Positions 23,357 to 31,969 of a DNA stretch of 64,000 bases are shown here, in pieces. The notes below the pieces were generated by a model. That model was not told where the DNA came from. It saw only the letters and a program-made list of their open reading frames with translations, and made no database searches. Within the stretch, counting starts at the first letter, position 1, and each line of letters begins with the position of its first letter. Source of the DNA: RUG563 sp045589355 (GTDB taxonomy: Bacteria > Bacillota > Clostridia > Christensenellales > Aristaeellaceae); the NCBI GenBank assembly GCA_045589355.1, contig JAZNOW010000069.1, positions 186,001 to 250,000 of the forward strand. Reading direction: 5' to 3'. Made by a program: the position numbers and the translations under genes.

Positions 23357-24727
23357 ATGGATTATTCCGCGGCAAACCCCGGCATGTGGAATTTTGTCAT
23401 CCAGCTGGGCGCCATTGCCCTGTCCGTACTGGCGGCCAATATCCTGCGCCGCAGGGTGCCCTTCATCAAAAGCAGCCTGATGCCCGTGGCCGTGCTGGCC
23501 GGCTTCATTCTGCTTTTACTGAAAGTGTGCGGCATTTTCAAGCCCGATAACAACCTGCTGGAAATGCTGGTGTACCACTGCATTGCCCTGGGCTTCATTT
23601 CCATGAGCCTGCGCTGCACCAAACAGGACAAAAGCGAAAGCGCCAAAGCCGTCGGCTTCAAATCCGGTGCCATCATTGTGGGCACATATCTGGTGCAGGC
23701 CACGGTGGGCCTTGTGATCACCATCCTTCTGGCGTACACCTTTATGCCCGATCTGTTCAAGGCCGCCGGCCTTCTGCTGCCCATGGGCTTTGGCCAGGGC
23801 CCCGGCCAGGCCAACAACATCGGCTCCTCCTACGAGTCCCTGGGCTTTGCAGGCGGCCGCAGCTTCGGCATGGCCATTGCCGCCGCCGGCTATCTGTGCG
23901 CCTGCACCGCCGGGGTTGTGATCCTGAACCGCTGGAAGAAAAAAGGCCTCACCCGTACCGAACCCCTGAAGGGCACCGATGAATCCCAGGCCGAAGGCTT
24001 TTTCCAGGACAAAAACGAAATCCCCATTACCGATTCCATCGACAAATTGTCCATTCAGGCCGTGATGGTGCTGTGCATCTACCTGGCCACCTACCTTGTC
24101 ACCTGGGGGCTGACCAGCGGCATTGCCGCCCTTGCCCCCGGCCTTGGCAAAATGGTGAATTCCCTTTTGTGGGGCTTTAACTTCATCATCGGCTCCGTGC
24201 TGGCCATGGTGGTGAGCAAGCTGCTGGTAAAGGGCCAGAAGAAGGGCATCATGCACCGGCAATACCAGAATAATTACCTGCTCAACCGCCTTTCCGGCTT
24301 CTTCTTTGACCTGATGATCGTGGCCGGCATTGCTTCCATCAACCCCGAAGATATCTCCGGCCTGTGGCTGCCCTTTGTGCTGATGGCTGTGCTGGGCGGC
24401 GTGATCACCTGGCTGTACCTGAAAGTGGTATGCAAAAAAACCTACGGCGATTATTACCGGGAAGGGCTCATTTCCATGTACGGCATGCTGACAGGCACCA
24501 TCGGCAGCGGCATCCTGCTGCTGCGCGAAATGGACCCCGAACTGGGCACCCCTGCCGCCAACAACCTGGTAACCGGCAGCAGCTATGCCATCATCCTGGG
24601 CGCACCCCTGCTGGCTTTTGTCAGCCTGGCCGCCGACAGCACCCTCATGTGCTTTGTCACGCTGGGGCTGGTGGTGGTTTACGGCTGCGCCCTCACCTGG
24701 ATCCTGCTGAGAAAGAAAAAAGCCTGA
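23357..24727 (+). CDS. GltS-like sodium/carboxylate symporter
   Basis: A 456-aa integral membrane protein with two inverted sets of about five helices. The glycine-rich LLPMGFGQGPGQANNIGSSYESLGFAGGRSFGMAIAAAGYL and its counterpart in the second half (MLTGTIGSGILLLREMDPELGTPAANNLVTGSS) are characteristic of the GltS glutamate:Na+ family pore loops. Substrate could be glutamate or another organic anion. It follows the acyltransferase by six bases with AAAGGAG upstream, so both are co-transcribed, though no functional link is evident. Confidence 0.83.
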   Translation: MDYSAANPGMWNFVIQLGAIALSVLAANILRRRVPFIKSSLMPVAVLAGFILLLLKVCGIFKPDNNLLEMLVYHCIALGFISMSLRCTKQDKSESAKAVGFKSGAIIVGTYLVQATVGLVITILLAYTFMPDLFKAAGLLLPMGFGQGPGQANNIGSSYESLGFAGGRSFGMAIAAAGYLCACTAGVVILNRWKKKGLTRTEPLKGTDESQAEGFFQDKNEIPITDSIDKLSIQAVMVLCIYLATYLVTWGLTSGIAALAPGLGKMVNSLLWGFNFIIGSVLAMVVSKLLVKGQKKGIMHRQYQNNYLLNRLSGFFFDLMIVAGIASINPEDISGLWLPFVLMAVLGGVITWLYLKVVCKKTYGDYYREGLISMYGMLTGTIGSGILLLREMDPELGTPAANNLVTGSSYAIILGAPLLAFVSLAADSTLMCFVTLGLVVVYGCALTWILLRKKKA

Positions 24728-24741
24728 CAAAACAAAAAAAC

Positions 24742-24777
24742 AAGCGGGGAGAAACTTGCGTTCTCCGCCGCTTTTTT
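24742..24777. terminator. Bidirectional terminator
   Basis: Stem AAGCGGGGAGAA / TTCTCC-G-CCGCTT with one bulged base, then TTTTTT on the plus strand and an A-rich tract (AAAACAAAAAAAC) for the minus strand. It separates the carrier from the convergent phosphoesterase, whose stop codon it touches. Confidence 0.85.
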
Positions 24778-25597
24778 AATGGATTTCCACCATCACCAGT
24801 TCCGGCCGGTTAAAAACACGGGGAATGAGGGTGGATTCCCGGGCCAGGCCCCGGCTGACGATCATGGTGGTGTTTTCCCCCTCATACAGGCCCCCGGCGT
24901 ACTTTGGAAACAGGCCTTCATCCGGCGCCGCAAGGCCGTTGAGCAGCCCGGGGATGCGCCATTGTCCCCCGTGGGCATGGCCGCTGAGCACCAGGTCAAA
25001 CCCCTGTGCGCAATATGCTTCAAACAGGCTGGGCCTGTGGCACAAAAGCACCGTATCGTAAGCGGAATCCGCTGCCTGCACAAGACGGGGCAGCTGGGCT
25101 TCAATGCCTGGGATGCGCGGGTTCGCCGGGTCGTCCACGCCGCAAAGGTTGATCGTTTCCCCTTTCAGGGTAACCTGCACGCATTTCCCGGAAAGATCGG
25201 GCACCTGATAGGCTGCAAGAAGCTCCATCATCTGCCGGAATTTTTCGTCCTCCGCCCAGTATTCATGATTGCCCGTCACATAATAGCAGGGGTATTTGCC
25301 GGATATCCCCTCCAGCACCAGCCGGGCGTTTTCCAGGGCCAGCTTATCATCAAAAAAATCCCCGCAAAGCAGCACCGCATCGGGAGCTTGCCCATCAATG
25401 GCCTGCAGCAGTTTCTTTTGTCCCCTGCCATAGGAGCATGCATGCAGATCCGCCACCACGCAAAGGCGGATGCTGCCCTCCAGCTTTGGCAAGTCCACCG
25501 AATAAGTACGCACTACCAGCCGCATATCCAAAGCAAGCAGCACCGGCAGTAAAAGAAGAAGCCACCAGGCTTTTCTTTTCCGTCTTTTATCTTTCAT
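24776..25597 (-). CDS. Membrane-anchored metallophosphoesterase (YaeI/YkuE-like)
   Basis: A 273-aa protein with an N-terminal membrane anchor (WWLLLLLPVLLALDM) and an outside calcineurin-like phosphoesterase domain. Metal-binding motifs appear in order: VVADLHAC (D-x-H), CGDFFDD (GD), VTGNHEYWAEDE (GNHE), LLCHRP and LSGHAHGGQWRIPG (GHxH). Relatives hydrolyse UDP-sugars or phospholipid-linked intermediates near the membrane; substrate here is unknown. Driven by the promoter at 25634-25662. Confidence 0.92.
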   Translation of the reverse strand: MKDKRRKRKAWWLLLLLPVLLALDMRLVVRTYSVDLPKLEGSIRLCVVADLHACSYGRGQKKLLQAIDGQAPDAVLLCGDFFDDKLALENARLVLEGISGKYPCYYVTGNHEYWAEDEKFRQMMELLAAYQVPDLSGKCVQVTLKGETINLCGVDDPANPRIPGIEAQLPRLVQAADSAYDTVLLCHRPSLFEAYCAQGFDLVLSGHAHGGQWRIPGLLNGLAAPDEGLFPKYAGGLYEGENTTMIVSRGLARESTLIPRVFNRPELVMVEIH

Positions 25598-25633
25598 CAG
25601 GGTTTCCTTTCGTTATAAAGCCGAATCTGTTTT

Positions 25634-25662
25634 ATTATAACAAGCCCGGCATTTTCCCGCAA
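25634..25662 (-). promoter_or_regulatory. Promoter of the phosphoesterase
   Basis: Minus strand TTGCGG (25657-25662), 17-bp spacer, TATAAT (25634-25639). The -35 element lies immediately after the T tract of the preceding gene's terminator. Confidence 0.78.
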
Positions 25663-25663
25663 G

Positions 25664-25696
25664 AAAAAAACGGCGGAAAAGCATCCCTTTCCGCCG
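25664..25696 (-). terminator. Terminator of the esterase gene
   Basis: Minus strand stem CGGCGGAAA / TTTCCGCCG followed by TTTTTTT. It lies 12 bases beyond the esterase stop. Confidence 0.92.
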
Positions 25697-25708
25697 CCCG
25701 GTGCTTTT

Positions 25709-26575
25709 TTATTCTGCTTTCATACCGAAAATATTCCGTGCAAAATGATACAGGCCGTTCTTCCAAACGAAGAAATCGTGGCCGCCCTGGGTTTCGTAAA
25801 ACACATGGGCACTGCCGTTTTTCGTCAGGGTGTCGGAATAAGTTTTGGGCCATTCCCCCACCACATTATCGGTGGTGCCGGCCACAATGAGCACAAAGGT
25901 GTCGTACCGTTCATCCAGGCGGAAGGTATCTTTGGTGAACAATCCGCCCTCCGCAAAATAGGGCAGCACGCCGGGAGCCGGTGCAAAAGCGCCCACAAAA
26001 CCGAAGGTATCCTGCATGGAAAGGCCGATGTAGAGCGCTTCCCGCCCGCCCATGGAAAGGCCGGCCACCGCCGTGTTTTCCCGGCCGTCCAGAACGGAAT
26101 AGTTTTCCTTGATGAAGGGCATCAGGTCCCCCCGAAGGTCATTGATGAAGTTATCGAAAGCCTGAAAGGTTTCGGGGCCGTACAGGTTGGCAGAAGAAAC
26201 GCCGGAAGGAAATGCCTTCACATTGGGCGTTACAATGATCATTTCCCGGGCTTCCCCTGCTGCCACCAGATTGCCCACGATCACGTCCGGCTTGCCGCCG
26301 GCCCATTCCAGATGATTGCCGCCGATGCCGTGCAGAAGGTACAAAACGGGATAGGCCTTCTCAGGGGTATAGCCGGCAGGCAAATACACCATGCAATCCC
26401 GGTATTTGCCGCAGGTGGTGGAATAATAGCTCCTGGCTTCCAGGGTACCGTAATCCACGTTTTCCTGTTTCTGGTCATAGCCGGATACGGGACGGTACGC
26501 CTCGGTGTCATCCGCACAGGCCGCCGTGCAGCCAAACATCAGCAAACCGGCCAGCAAAATCATCATCATTTTCAT
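25709..26575 (-). CDS. Exported esterase of the feruloyl esterase/esterase D type
   Basis: A 288-aa alpha/beta hydrolase. The N-terminus is a signal with a possible lipobox (LLMFGC, Cys16), so it may be a lipoprotein. The oxyanion region is YLLHGIGGNHLEW, the nucleophile elbow GLSMGG, and the likely acid and base TTDN and GGHDFFVWK, in the usual order of CE1-type enzymes. Such proteins remove feruloyl or acetyl groups from plant xylan. That fits a gut fibre degrader, but other acyl substrates are possible. Monocistronic between two terminators. Confidence 0.85.
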   Translation of the reverse strand: MKMMMILLAGLLMFGCTAACADDTEAYRPVSGYDQKQENVDYGTLEARSYYSTTCGKYRDCMVYLPAGYTPEKAYPVLYLLHGIGGNHLEWAGGKPDVIVGNLVAAGEAREMIIVTPNVKAFPSGVSSANLYGPETFQAFDNFINDLRGDLMPFIKENYSVLDGRENTAVAGLSMGGREALYIGLSMQDTFGFVGAFAPAPGVLPYFAEGGLFTKDTFRLDERYDTFVLIVAGTTDNVVGEWPKTYSDTLTKNGSAHVFYETQGGHDFFVWKNGLYHFARNIFGMKAE

Positions 26576-26771
26576 AGGTTTTCAGCGCCTCCGTTGCATG
26601 TTCTTTTCTTCATGGTACCCCCTTCCTTTGCCTTTGTCAATCCACCAATTCACAACGATCTTGGGACAAAAATCAGCCCCTCTCCCCGCCCTGCCTGTTC
26701 CCGCCACGGCAGACAGTGAAACGCAAGTGTAAAATAATCGTAAAAAAATTGAAAAAATCCCCCTGCAGGCA

Positions 26772-26800
26772 TTTCAAAAGGAAAGAATTTGTTGTATAAT
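26772..26800 (+). promoter_or_regulatory. Probable promoter of the cdaA operon
   Basis: TATAAT at 26795-26800 with a weak -35 TTTCAA at 26772-26777 and a 17-bp spacer. Bases 26576-26771 hold no feature I can support. Confidence 0.55.
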
Positions 26801-26839
26801 AAACGTGTAATTATAGAAGGAAAGCGAGGCGGGTGCGGC

Positions 26840-27700
26840 ATGACCAATATCTGGGATCAGATCCAGACATTTTTCTGGAATATCCTGCACCGCCCCACCT
26901 GGGTGGATTATCTGGATATCGCGCTGATGGCTGTACTCATCTATCAGCTTTTTCTCATTACCCGGCGCACCCGTTCCATTCAGGTGTTCAAGGGGCTGAT
27001 CATCCTCATCCTGGCCAGCTACATCAGCGGCATCATCGGCCTCACCTCCATCCACTACCTGTTGCAGGGCGTATTGAGCAACGGGATCATTGTGCTGCTG
27101 ATTCTCTTCCAGCCGGAAGTGAAACGCACGCTGGAGCACCTGGGCCGTACTGCCTTTGTAAACCGTTCCGGCGAACAGAACGAAAGCGAAAAAATCATTG
27201 AAGAAATCACCCAGTGCCTGCAGCGGCTTTCCCGCCGCCGGGTGGGCGCCCTCGTGGTGTTTGAACAGAAAACCGGCCTGCAGGAGTTTGTGGATACCGG
27301 TATCCGGCTGGATGCCGCTATTTCCGCAGGGCTGTTGGAAAACATTTTTGAACCCAACACCCCCTTGCACGACGGCGCGGTGATCGTCCGGGGCGAACGC
27401 ATTGAGGCCGCCGCCTGCATTTTGTACCTGAGCGATAACAACGCCATCAGCCACGACCTGGGCACCCGTCACCGGGCCGGTCTTGGCGTCAGCGAAAGCA
27501 CCGACGCCCTGGTGCTGATCGTCAGTGAAGAAACGGGCATCATCAGCATGGCCCAGGCCGGCAAGCTTACCCGTCACCTGGATGCCGAAGCGGTAAAGAA
27601 AGTGCTGCGCAAAATTTACAGCCAGGAGCATTCCTTCTTCTGGCGGCTCACCCACGGGCAGCTTTCCAACGCCGGGAAAGGAGGGGAACAGCATGAGTAA
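26840..27700 (+). CDS. cdaA: Membrane diadenylate cyclase
   Basis: Makes cyclic di-AMP from two ATP at the membrane; c-di-AMP controls potassium and osmotic balance and cell-wall homeostasis. The 286 aa have three N-terminal membrane helices (residues about 20-90) and a DAC domain with the catalytic DGA (LHDGAVIVRGERI) and RHR (LGTRHRAGLGVSESTDA) motifs. Length and order match Firmicutes CdaA/DacA. ATG 26840 is used because it aligns with the family start. Its end overlaps the regulator gene by eight bases. Confidence 0.96.
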   Translation: MTNIWDQIQTFFWNILHRPTWVDYLDIALMAVLIYQLFLITRRTRSIQVFKGLIILILASYISGIIGLTSIHYLLQGVLSNGIIVLLILFQPEVKRTLEHLGRTAFVNRSGEQNESEKIIEEITQCLQRLSRRRVGALVVFEQKTGLQEFVDTGIRLDAAISAGLLENIFEPNTPLHDGAVIVRGERIEAAACILYLSDNNAISHDLGTRHRAGLGVSESTDALVLIVSEETGIISMAQAGKLTRHLDAEAVKKVLRKIYSQEHSFFWRLTHGQLSNAGKGGEQHE

Positions 27701-28754
27701 CCAGCCCGTGAAGGAACAATCCTTCCTGAACCAGGTGAAAAAAACCTGCTCCGCCGTTTTCCGCCGCATCACCCACAACTGGGGCTGGAAGCTTTTGAGC
27801 GTGGTGCTTGCCATCTGCATCTGGGGCGTGCTGGTCACCCAGGACGATACCCTGCCCCGCACCAAATCCTTCTCCAACCTGAAAATCGGCGTGGCCAACT
27901 CCACCACCCTCAAACAAAACGGCTTCATTGTGGTGTCCGGGCTGGATGACCTGGAGCCCGTCAACATCACCGTGCAGCTTCCCCAGAAGTATTATTCTTC
28001 CGCCACGGCGGAACGCTACCTGGTCCGGGCCGATCTTTCCCAGATCAAAGAAGCGGGCACCCAGGAACTGCCCCTTTCCGCCACCGTGACCAACAGCACC
28101 GCCTACGGCACCGTGCTTTCCATCTCCAAGCCCACCATCACCGTGGAAGTGGAGCCTTATGTGTACCGCAGCCGTATCCCTGTTCAGCTGAACGTTACCG
28201 GCGAAACAGCCGGGGAATTGTACGCCGCACCGCCCATCTGCGACCCGGATACCCTGGACGTGGCAGGGCCCCAGTCGGTGGTGGAAAAAATCGTCCGCTG
28301 CCGTGTGGATTATGATCTTTCCCAGCTGGAAGAAAAGCCCGGCACCGTACGCACCAGCCTGCCCTATGTATTCCTGGATAAGGACGGCAACGAACTGGAC
28401 AGCTCCATGCTCACCGTTACCAGCCAGGGCATCACCACCCGCTATGTGATCGTGGAGCAAACCCTCTACACCACCATGGAAGTACCCGTCAATACCCTCA
28501 GCCTCATTTTCGGCGAACCGGCAGACGGCTATGTGGTGACCGGGGTGAAGGTGGTTCCCGAAACGGTTGTCATTGCCGATGACGATCTGTCCCTCTTCCA
28601 GGGGGATAGCCCCACCATGTACACCCTGGGCCGGGTAAACATCACCGGCGAAAAGCAAAGCAAAACGGATATCATCACTCTCAACAGCCGGGGCGTGGCC
28701 TACATCAGCCATCCCGCCGTTACCGTGACGGTGGAAATTGCCCCCAAAGAATAA
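27693..28754 (+). CDS. cdaR: YbbR-domain regulator of CdaA
   Basis: A 353-aa protein with one N-terminal membrane helix (WGWKLLSVVLAICIWGVLV) followed by extracytoplasmic YbbR repeats, seen as recurring 'V-x-V-x-V-x-P' and 'P-x-x-V-x-V-x-G-P' units (ITVEVEPYVYRSRIPVQLNVTGETAGELY, LDVAGPQSVVEKI). CdaR binds CdaA and modulates its activity. The gene overlaps cdaA by eight bases. The usual third member glmM is not next; a different membrane protein gene follows after 14 bases. Confidence 0.93.
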   Translation: MSNQPVKEQSFLNQVKKTCSAVFRRITHNWGWKLLSVVLAICIWGVLVTQDDTLPRTKSFSNLKIGVANSTTLKQNGFIVVSGLDDLEPVNITVQLPQKYYSSATAERYLVRADLSQIKEAGTQELPLSATVTNSTAYGTVLSISKPTITVEVEPYVYRSRIPVQLNVTGETAGELYAAPPICDPDTLDVAGPQSVVEKIVRCRVDYDLSQLEEKPGTVRTSLPYVFLDKDGNELDSSMLTVTSQGITTRYVIVEQTLYTTMEVPVNTLSLIFGEPADGYVVTGVKVVPETVVIADDDLSLFQGDSPTMYTLGRVNITGEKQSKTDIITLNSRGVAYISHPAVTVTVEIAPKE

Positions 28755-28768
28755 CGGAGAAACATTGA

Positions 28769-29455
28769 ATGAACGCATTTGCCGATACCTTGCTGTCCAT
28801 CCTGTTTGGCTGGCTGCGCTCGCTGGTGCAGGGCATATGGTCCTCCGCATCCTCCGGGCGTTTTCAGGGCGTGTTCCGCTGGCTGGGGGATAACTGGTTC
28901 TGGCTGCTGCTCATCCTCTGCCTTATCTGCACGGCCATGGATTACATCATCTGGCTCATCCGCTGGCGGCCCTATATCATCTGGCGCAATAAGCTGCGCC
29001 GCCTTTTCAGCCGGAAAGGAAAAGAAGAAACCGCATTTGACGAAGGCTACGATACCGGCGTGGATGTGGATCTTTCCGACATGGCCCCTGTCCCCGCCCC
29101 GGAATATACCCCCTGGCAGCCCCCGGTGTGGCAGCAGGAAGTGCAGCCTGCCCTTCAGCAGGAAGAAATTCCCGTCCCTCAGGTACAGGAAGCGCCGATG
29201 TATCCCCCGGTGTATGAAGAGCCGCTTTACCCCTCGCCCGTGTACGAGCCGGCGCCTGTACAGGAAGACATGCCGGCGCCCACCGTGCGCAACCGCCGCA
29301 GCCAGCGGCATGAAAAGAAAAAAATCCGTCTGCCCGGCCTGCTTGGCAATGAGCAGGATGAAGGCAACGCCATGCTGGACGGCCTGCCGCCTGTGGTCAA
29401 TAAGGAGGACGCCTTCCACGCTCCTGTTTATCCCGATCAATATCAAAACCAGTAA
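28769..29455 (+). CDS. Membrane protein with proline-rich cytoplasmic tail
   Basis: A 228-aa protein, function unknown. One clear helix pair near the N-terminus (residues about 1-65: SILFGWLRSLVQGIW, WFWLLLILCLICTAMDYIIWLI), a basic stop-transfer stretch (RWRPYIIWRNKLRRLFSRKGK), then an acidic, Pro/Gln/Val-rich tail (APEYTPWQPPVWQQEVQ, APMYPPVYEEPLYPSPVYEP) and a basic patch (RNRRSQRHEKKKIR). The disordered tail suggests a docking role. It lies 14 bases after cdaR, occupying the place where glmM usually stands, so it may belong to the c-di-AMP module. Confidence 0.75.
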   Translation: MNAFADTLLSILFGWLRSLVQGIWSSASSGRFQGVFRWLGDNWFWLLLILCLICTAMDYIIWLIRWRPYIIWRNKLRRLFSRKGKEETAFDEGYDTGVDVDLSDMAPVPAPEYTPWQPPVWQQEVQPALQQEEIPVPQVQEAPMYPPVYEEPLYPSPVYEPAPVQEDMPAPTVRNRRSQRHEKKKIRLPGLLGNEQDEGNAMLDGLPPVVNKEDAFHAPVYPDQYQNQ

Positions 29456-29471
29456 CTAAGGATGAAGTACC

Positions 29472-30773
29472 ATGTGTGAACTTCCCCAGGCTTTTATCGA
29501 GCAGATGCAGCGGCTTTTAGGCCCTGCTCTGCCCGATTTTTTGCTTTCTTATGCCCAGCCCTATCACCGGGGCATCCGCATGCGCCCCGGCGTTGTGCCC
29601 CCCGCCGATGCGCTGGACGCCGTTCCCTGGGCAAAGCACGCCTGCTACCTGCCCCTGGAAAGCCGCTGCGGCGCCCATCCCCTCCACGAAGCAGGCGCCT
29701 ATTACCTGCAGGAGCCCAGTGCCATGACGGCTGCTGCCGCCCTTGCCCCCGTTCCCGGCGACCGGGTGCTGGACCTGTGCGCCGCCCCGGGGGGCAAAAG
29801 CACCCAGCTGGCCGGGCTGATGGAGGGAAAAGGCATTCTTTTGTGCAACGAGCCGGTGCCCGGACGGGCTCAGGTATTGTCCCGCAATATCGAAAGGATG
29901 GGCATCCCCAATGCCCTGGTCACCTGCGCCCTGCCGGAGCAATTATCCCCCCGCTTCCCGGAATATTTCGATAAAGTGCTGGTGGATGCCCCCTGTTCCG
30001 GGGAAGGCATGTTCCGCCGGCATCCCGAAGCCCGGCTGGAATGGACAAGCGCCTCCCCCCAGGGCTGTGCCGAAAGACAGCTTCATATCCTGGAACATGC
30101 ATGCCAAATGCTGCGTCCCGGCGGACGGCTCGTTTTTTCCACCTGCACCTTCAACGACATCGAAAACGAAGGCGTTGTGGGTATTTTTCTCAACCGCCAT
30201 CCTCAGTTCTGCCTGCTCCCCATCCATTTGGAAGGGCTGCCGGAAAACAACGGCATGCTGCGCCTGTGGCCCCATATCACAAAAGGCGAAGGCCATTTTG
30301 TGGCGCTTTTGCAAAAAGACGGGGACGGCCCCTGCGCCTGCCCCAAGGAAAAAAGTGCATGCACTCCCCTGACCCGGCAGGAAATGACCGTTGTCCATGA
30401 TTTCCTGTCGGAACACCTGATCAATCCCCCCTCTGTTTCCGGCCGTTTTCTTGGCCATGTGGTCAGCCTGCCGGATGCCCCCCTGCCCGACCTTTCCGGG
30501 CTGCGCATTCTGCGGCTGGGGCTGCAGCTGGGCGATATCAAGGGCAAGCTTTTCCAGCCCGACCACGCCCTGGCCCTGGCCCTGCCCGTGCGCTTTACCC
30601 ATCCCGTTTCGGAGGAAGAAGCGGCTCTGTATCAATCCGGCCAGGTGCTTCCCTGCGGGGACGGCGTGAAGGGCTGGCTGTGCCCGGTGCACGGCGGCAT
30701 GCAGCTGGGATGGGGCAAGGCCAGCCAGAACCAGATCAAAAATCATTACCCCAAGGGCCTGAGAAAACCGTGA
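29472..30773 (+). CDS. rsmF: rRNA cytosine-C5 methyltransferase, RsmF/YebU type
   Basis: A 433-aa NOL1/NOP2/Sun enzyme that methylates cytosine in rRNA using SAM. Motif I is LDLCAAPGGKSTQLAGLM, motif IV VDAPCSGEGMFRRHPEARLEW (first catalytic Cys region) and motif VI STCTFNDIENE with the nucleophilic Cys. A C-terminal region of about 140 residues (from HDFLSEHLINPP) matches the RsmF-specific domains. It follows the preceding membrane protein by 16 bases. The exact target base is inferred from family only. Confidence 0.9.
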   Translation: MCELPQAFIEQMQRLLGPALPDFLLSYAQPYHRGIRMRPGVVPPADALDAVPWAKHACYLPLESRCGAHPLHEAGAYYLQEPSAMTAAAALAPVPGDRVLDLCAAPGGKSTQLAGLMEGKGILLCNEPVPGRAQVLSRNIERMGIPNALVTCALPEQLSPRFPEYFDKVLVDAPCSGEGMFRRHPEARLEWTSASPQGCAERQLHILEHACQMLRPGGRLVFSTCTFNDIENEGVVGIFLNRHPQFCLLPIHLEGLPENNGMLRLWPHITKGEGHFVALLQKDGDGPCACPKEKSACTPLTRQEMTVVHDFLSEHLINPPSVSGRFLGHVVSLPDAPLPDLSGLRILRLGLQLGDIKGKLFQPDHALALALPVRFTHPVSEEEAALYQSGQVLPCGDGVKGWLCPVHGGMQLGWGKASQNQIKNHYPKGLRKP

Positions 30774-30780
30774 TTTTTTC

Positions 30781-30809
30781 TTGCCATGGGGCGCTGTGCA
30801 TGCTATAAT
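30781..30809 (+). promoter_or_regulatory. Promoter of mscL
   Basis: TTGCCA (30781-30786), 17-bp spacer, TATAAT (30804-30809), about 50 bases before the ATG of mscL. Confidence 0.8.
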
Positions 30810-30860
30810 AATGGAAACAAAAGTGCCGCAAAAGCGGCCATAGAAAGGGGTTCTTTTCTT

Positions 30861-31331
30861 ATGGGCAAGTTTATGCAGGATTTTAAAGCGTTTGCGCTCA
30901 AGGGCAATGTAGTGGATATGGCAGTGGGCGTTGTGGTTGGCGGTGCCTTCGGCAAAATCGTCACCTCTCTGGTAAACGATATGGTGATGCCCCTTCTTTC
31001 CATGCTCACCGGCGGCACCAATGTGTCCGGCCAGTTCCTGCTTCTCAAGGATGCTCCCGAAGGCGTTGTGGTGGAAACCATTGAACAGGCCAAGGAACTG
31101 GGCCTGGCCACCTTCAACTACGGCAACTTCATCCAGACCGTGATCGACTTCGTGCTCATCGCGCTGAGCATTTTCCTGGTCATCCGTCTGTTCAGCAAGA
31201 TGCACAAAAAGAAGGAAGAGCCCGCTCCCGCCCCCGCTCCCCGTCTGTGCCCCTTCTGCTGCCAGCCCGTGGACGACAAGGCCACCCGCTGCCATCACTG
31301 CACCAGCGAACTGCCTGAAGTGGAAGCGTAA
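30861..31331 (+). CDS. mscL: Large-conductance mechanosensitive channel with zinc-ribbon tail
   Basis: A 156-aa channel that opens under membrane tension to release solutes during osmotic downshock. TM1 is FALKGNVVDMAVGVVVGGAFGKIVTSLVNDMVMPLL, TM2 NFIQTVIDFVLIALSIFLVIRLF. The C-terminus has KMHKKKEEPAPAPAP followed by a zinc ribbon (CPFCCQPVDDKATRCHHC), an addition not found in E. coli MscL. ATG 30861 follows AAGGGG. The next gene overlaps the stop by one base. Location near the c-di-AMP genes is consistent with a shared osmotic theme. Confidence 0.95.
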   Translation: MGKFMQDFKAFALKGNVVDMAVGVVVGGAFGKIVTSLVNDMVMPLLSMLTGGTNVSGQFLLLKDAPEGVVVETIEQAKELGLATFNYGNFIQTVIDFVLIALSIFLVIRLFSKMHKKKEEPAPAPAPRLCPFCCQPVDDKATRCHHCTSELPEVEA

Positions 31332-31969
31332 TGGCATTCCGTCATTTCTTCTGGGATTTTGACGGTACACTCTATAACACCTACGGCCGCATCACCCGTG
31401 CGGCGCAGCAGGCGCTATGCGATCTGGGCCTCCCCGTAAGCTACGGGGAGGTCTATCAGCATGTAAAGCGCTCCCTGCACACGGTGTACCTTACCTTTGC
31501 CCAGCCGCTTTCCATCACCGAAGATACCTTCATGGCCGCTTACCGCAGCCATTCCGAAACGGAAGGGCCGGAAAGCATGATGCTCTACCCCGGCGCCAGA
31601 GAATTTCTGGAACGTGTTCAGCAAAACGGCGGAAAAAACTACCTGTACACCCACCGGGGCCGTCAAAGCGCGTTTGCTGCCATGGAAAGGGATGGCATCA
31701 CGTGCCTCTTTGCCGATTTTGTCACCAGCGCAGACGGCTTTCCCTCCAAACCCGCGCCGGATGCACTGCAGCATCTGACCGGCAAGCACCACCTGCCCCT
31801 TTCGGAATGCATCATGATGGGGGATCGGGATATTGACCTGGAAGCGGCGCAAAACGCCGGCATGGCCTCCTGCCTGTTTGACCCGGACGATTTCTATGCC
31901 GGCTACCCGGCCGGCCTGCGCTTTTTCGATTACAAAGCCATGCAGGAACATTTCTTCCCGGAAAAATAA
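31331..31969 (+). CDS. HAD-superfamily phosphatase
   Basis: A 212-aa HAD subfamily IA hydrolase. Motif I is FWDFDGTLYNTYG with the nucleophile and acid/base Asp pair, motif II YTHRG (Thr), motif III the Lys in DGFPSKPAPDAL, and motif IV MMGDRDIDLEAAQNAGM. The size and cap position match phosphoglycolate-phosphatase-like enzymes. Substrate unknown. Its start overlaps the mscL stop by one base. Its 3' end overlaps the convergent amidase gene by 40 bases. Confidence 0.9.
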   Translation: MAFRHFFWDFDGTLYNTYGRITRAAQQALCDLGLPVSYGEVYQHVKRSLHTVYLTFAQPLSITEDTFMAAYRSHSETEGPESMMLYPGAREFLERVQQNGGKNYLYTHRGRQSAFAAMERDGITCLFADFVTSADGFPSKPAPDALQHLTGKHHLPLSECIMMGDRDIDLEAAQNAGMASCLFDPDDFYAGYPAGLRFFDYKAMQEHFFPEK

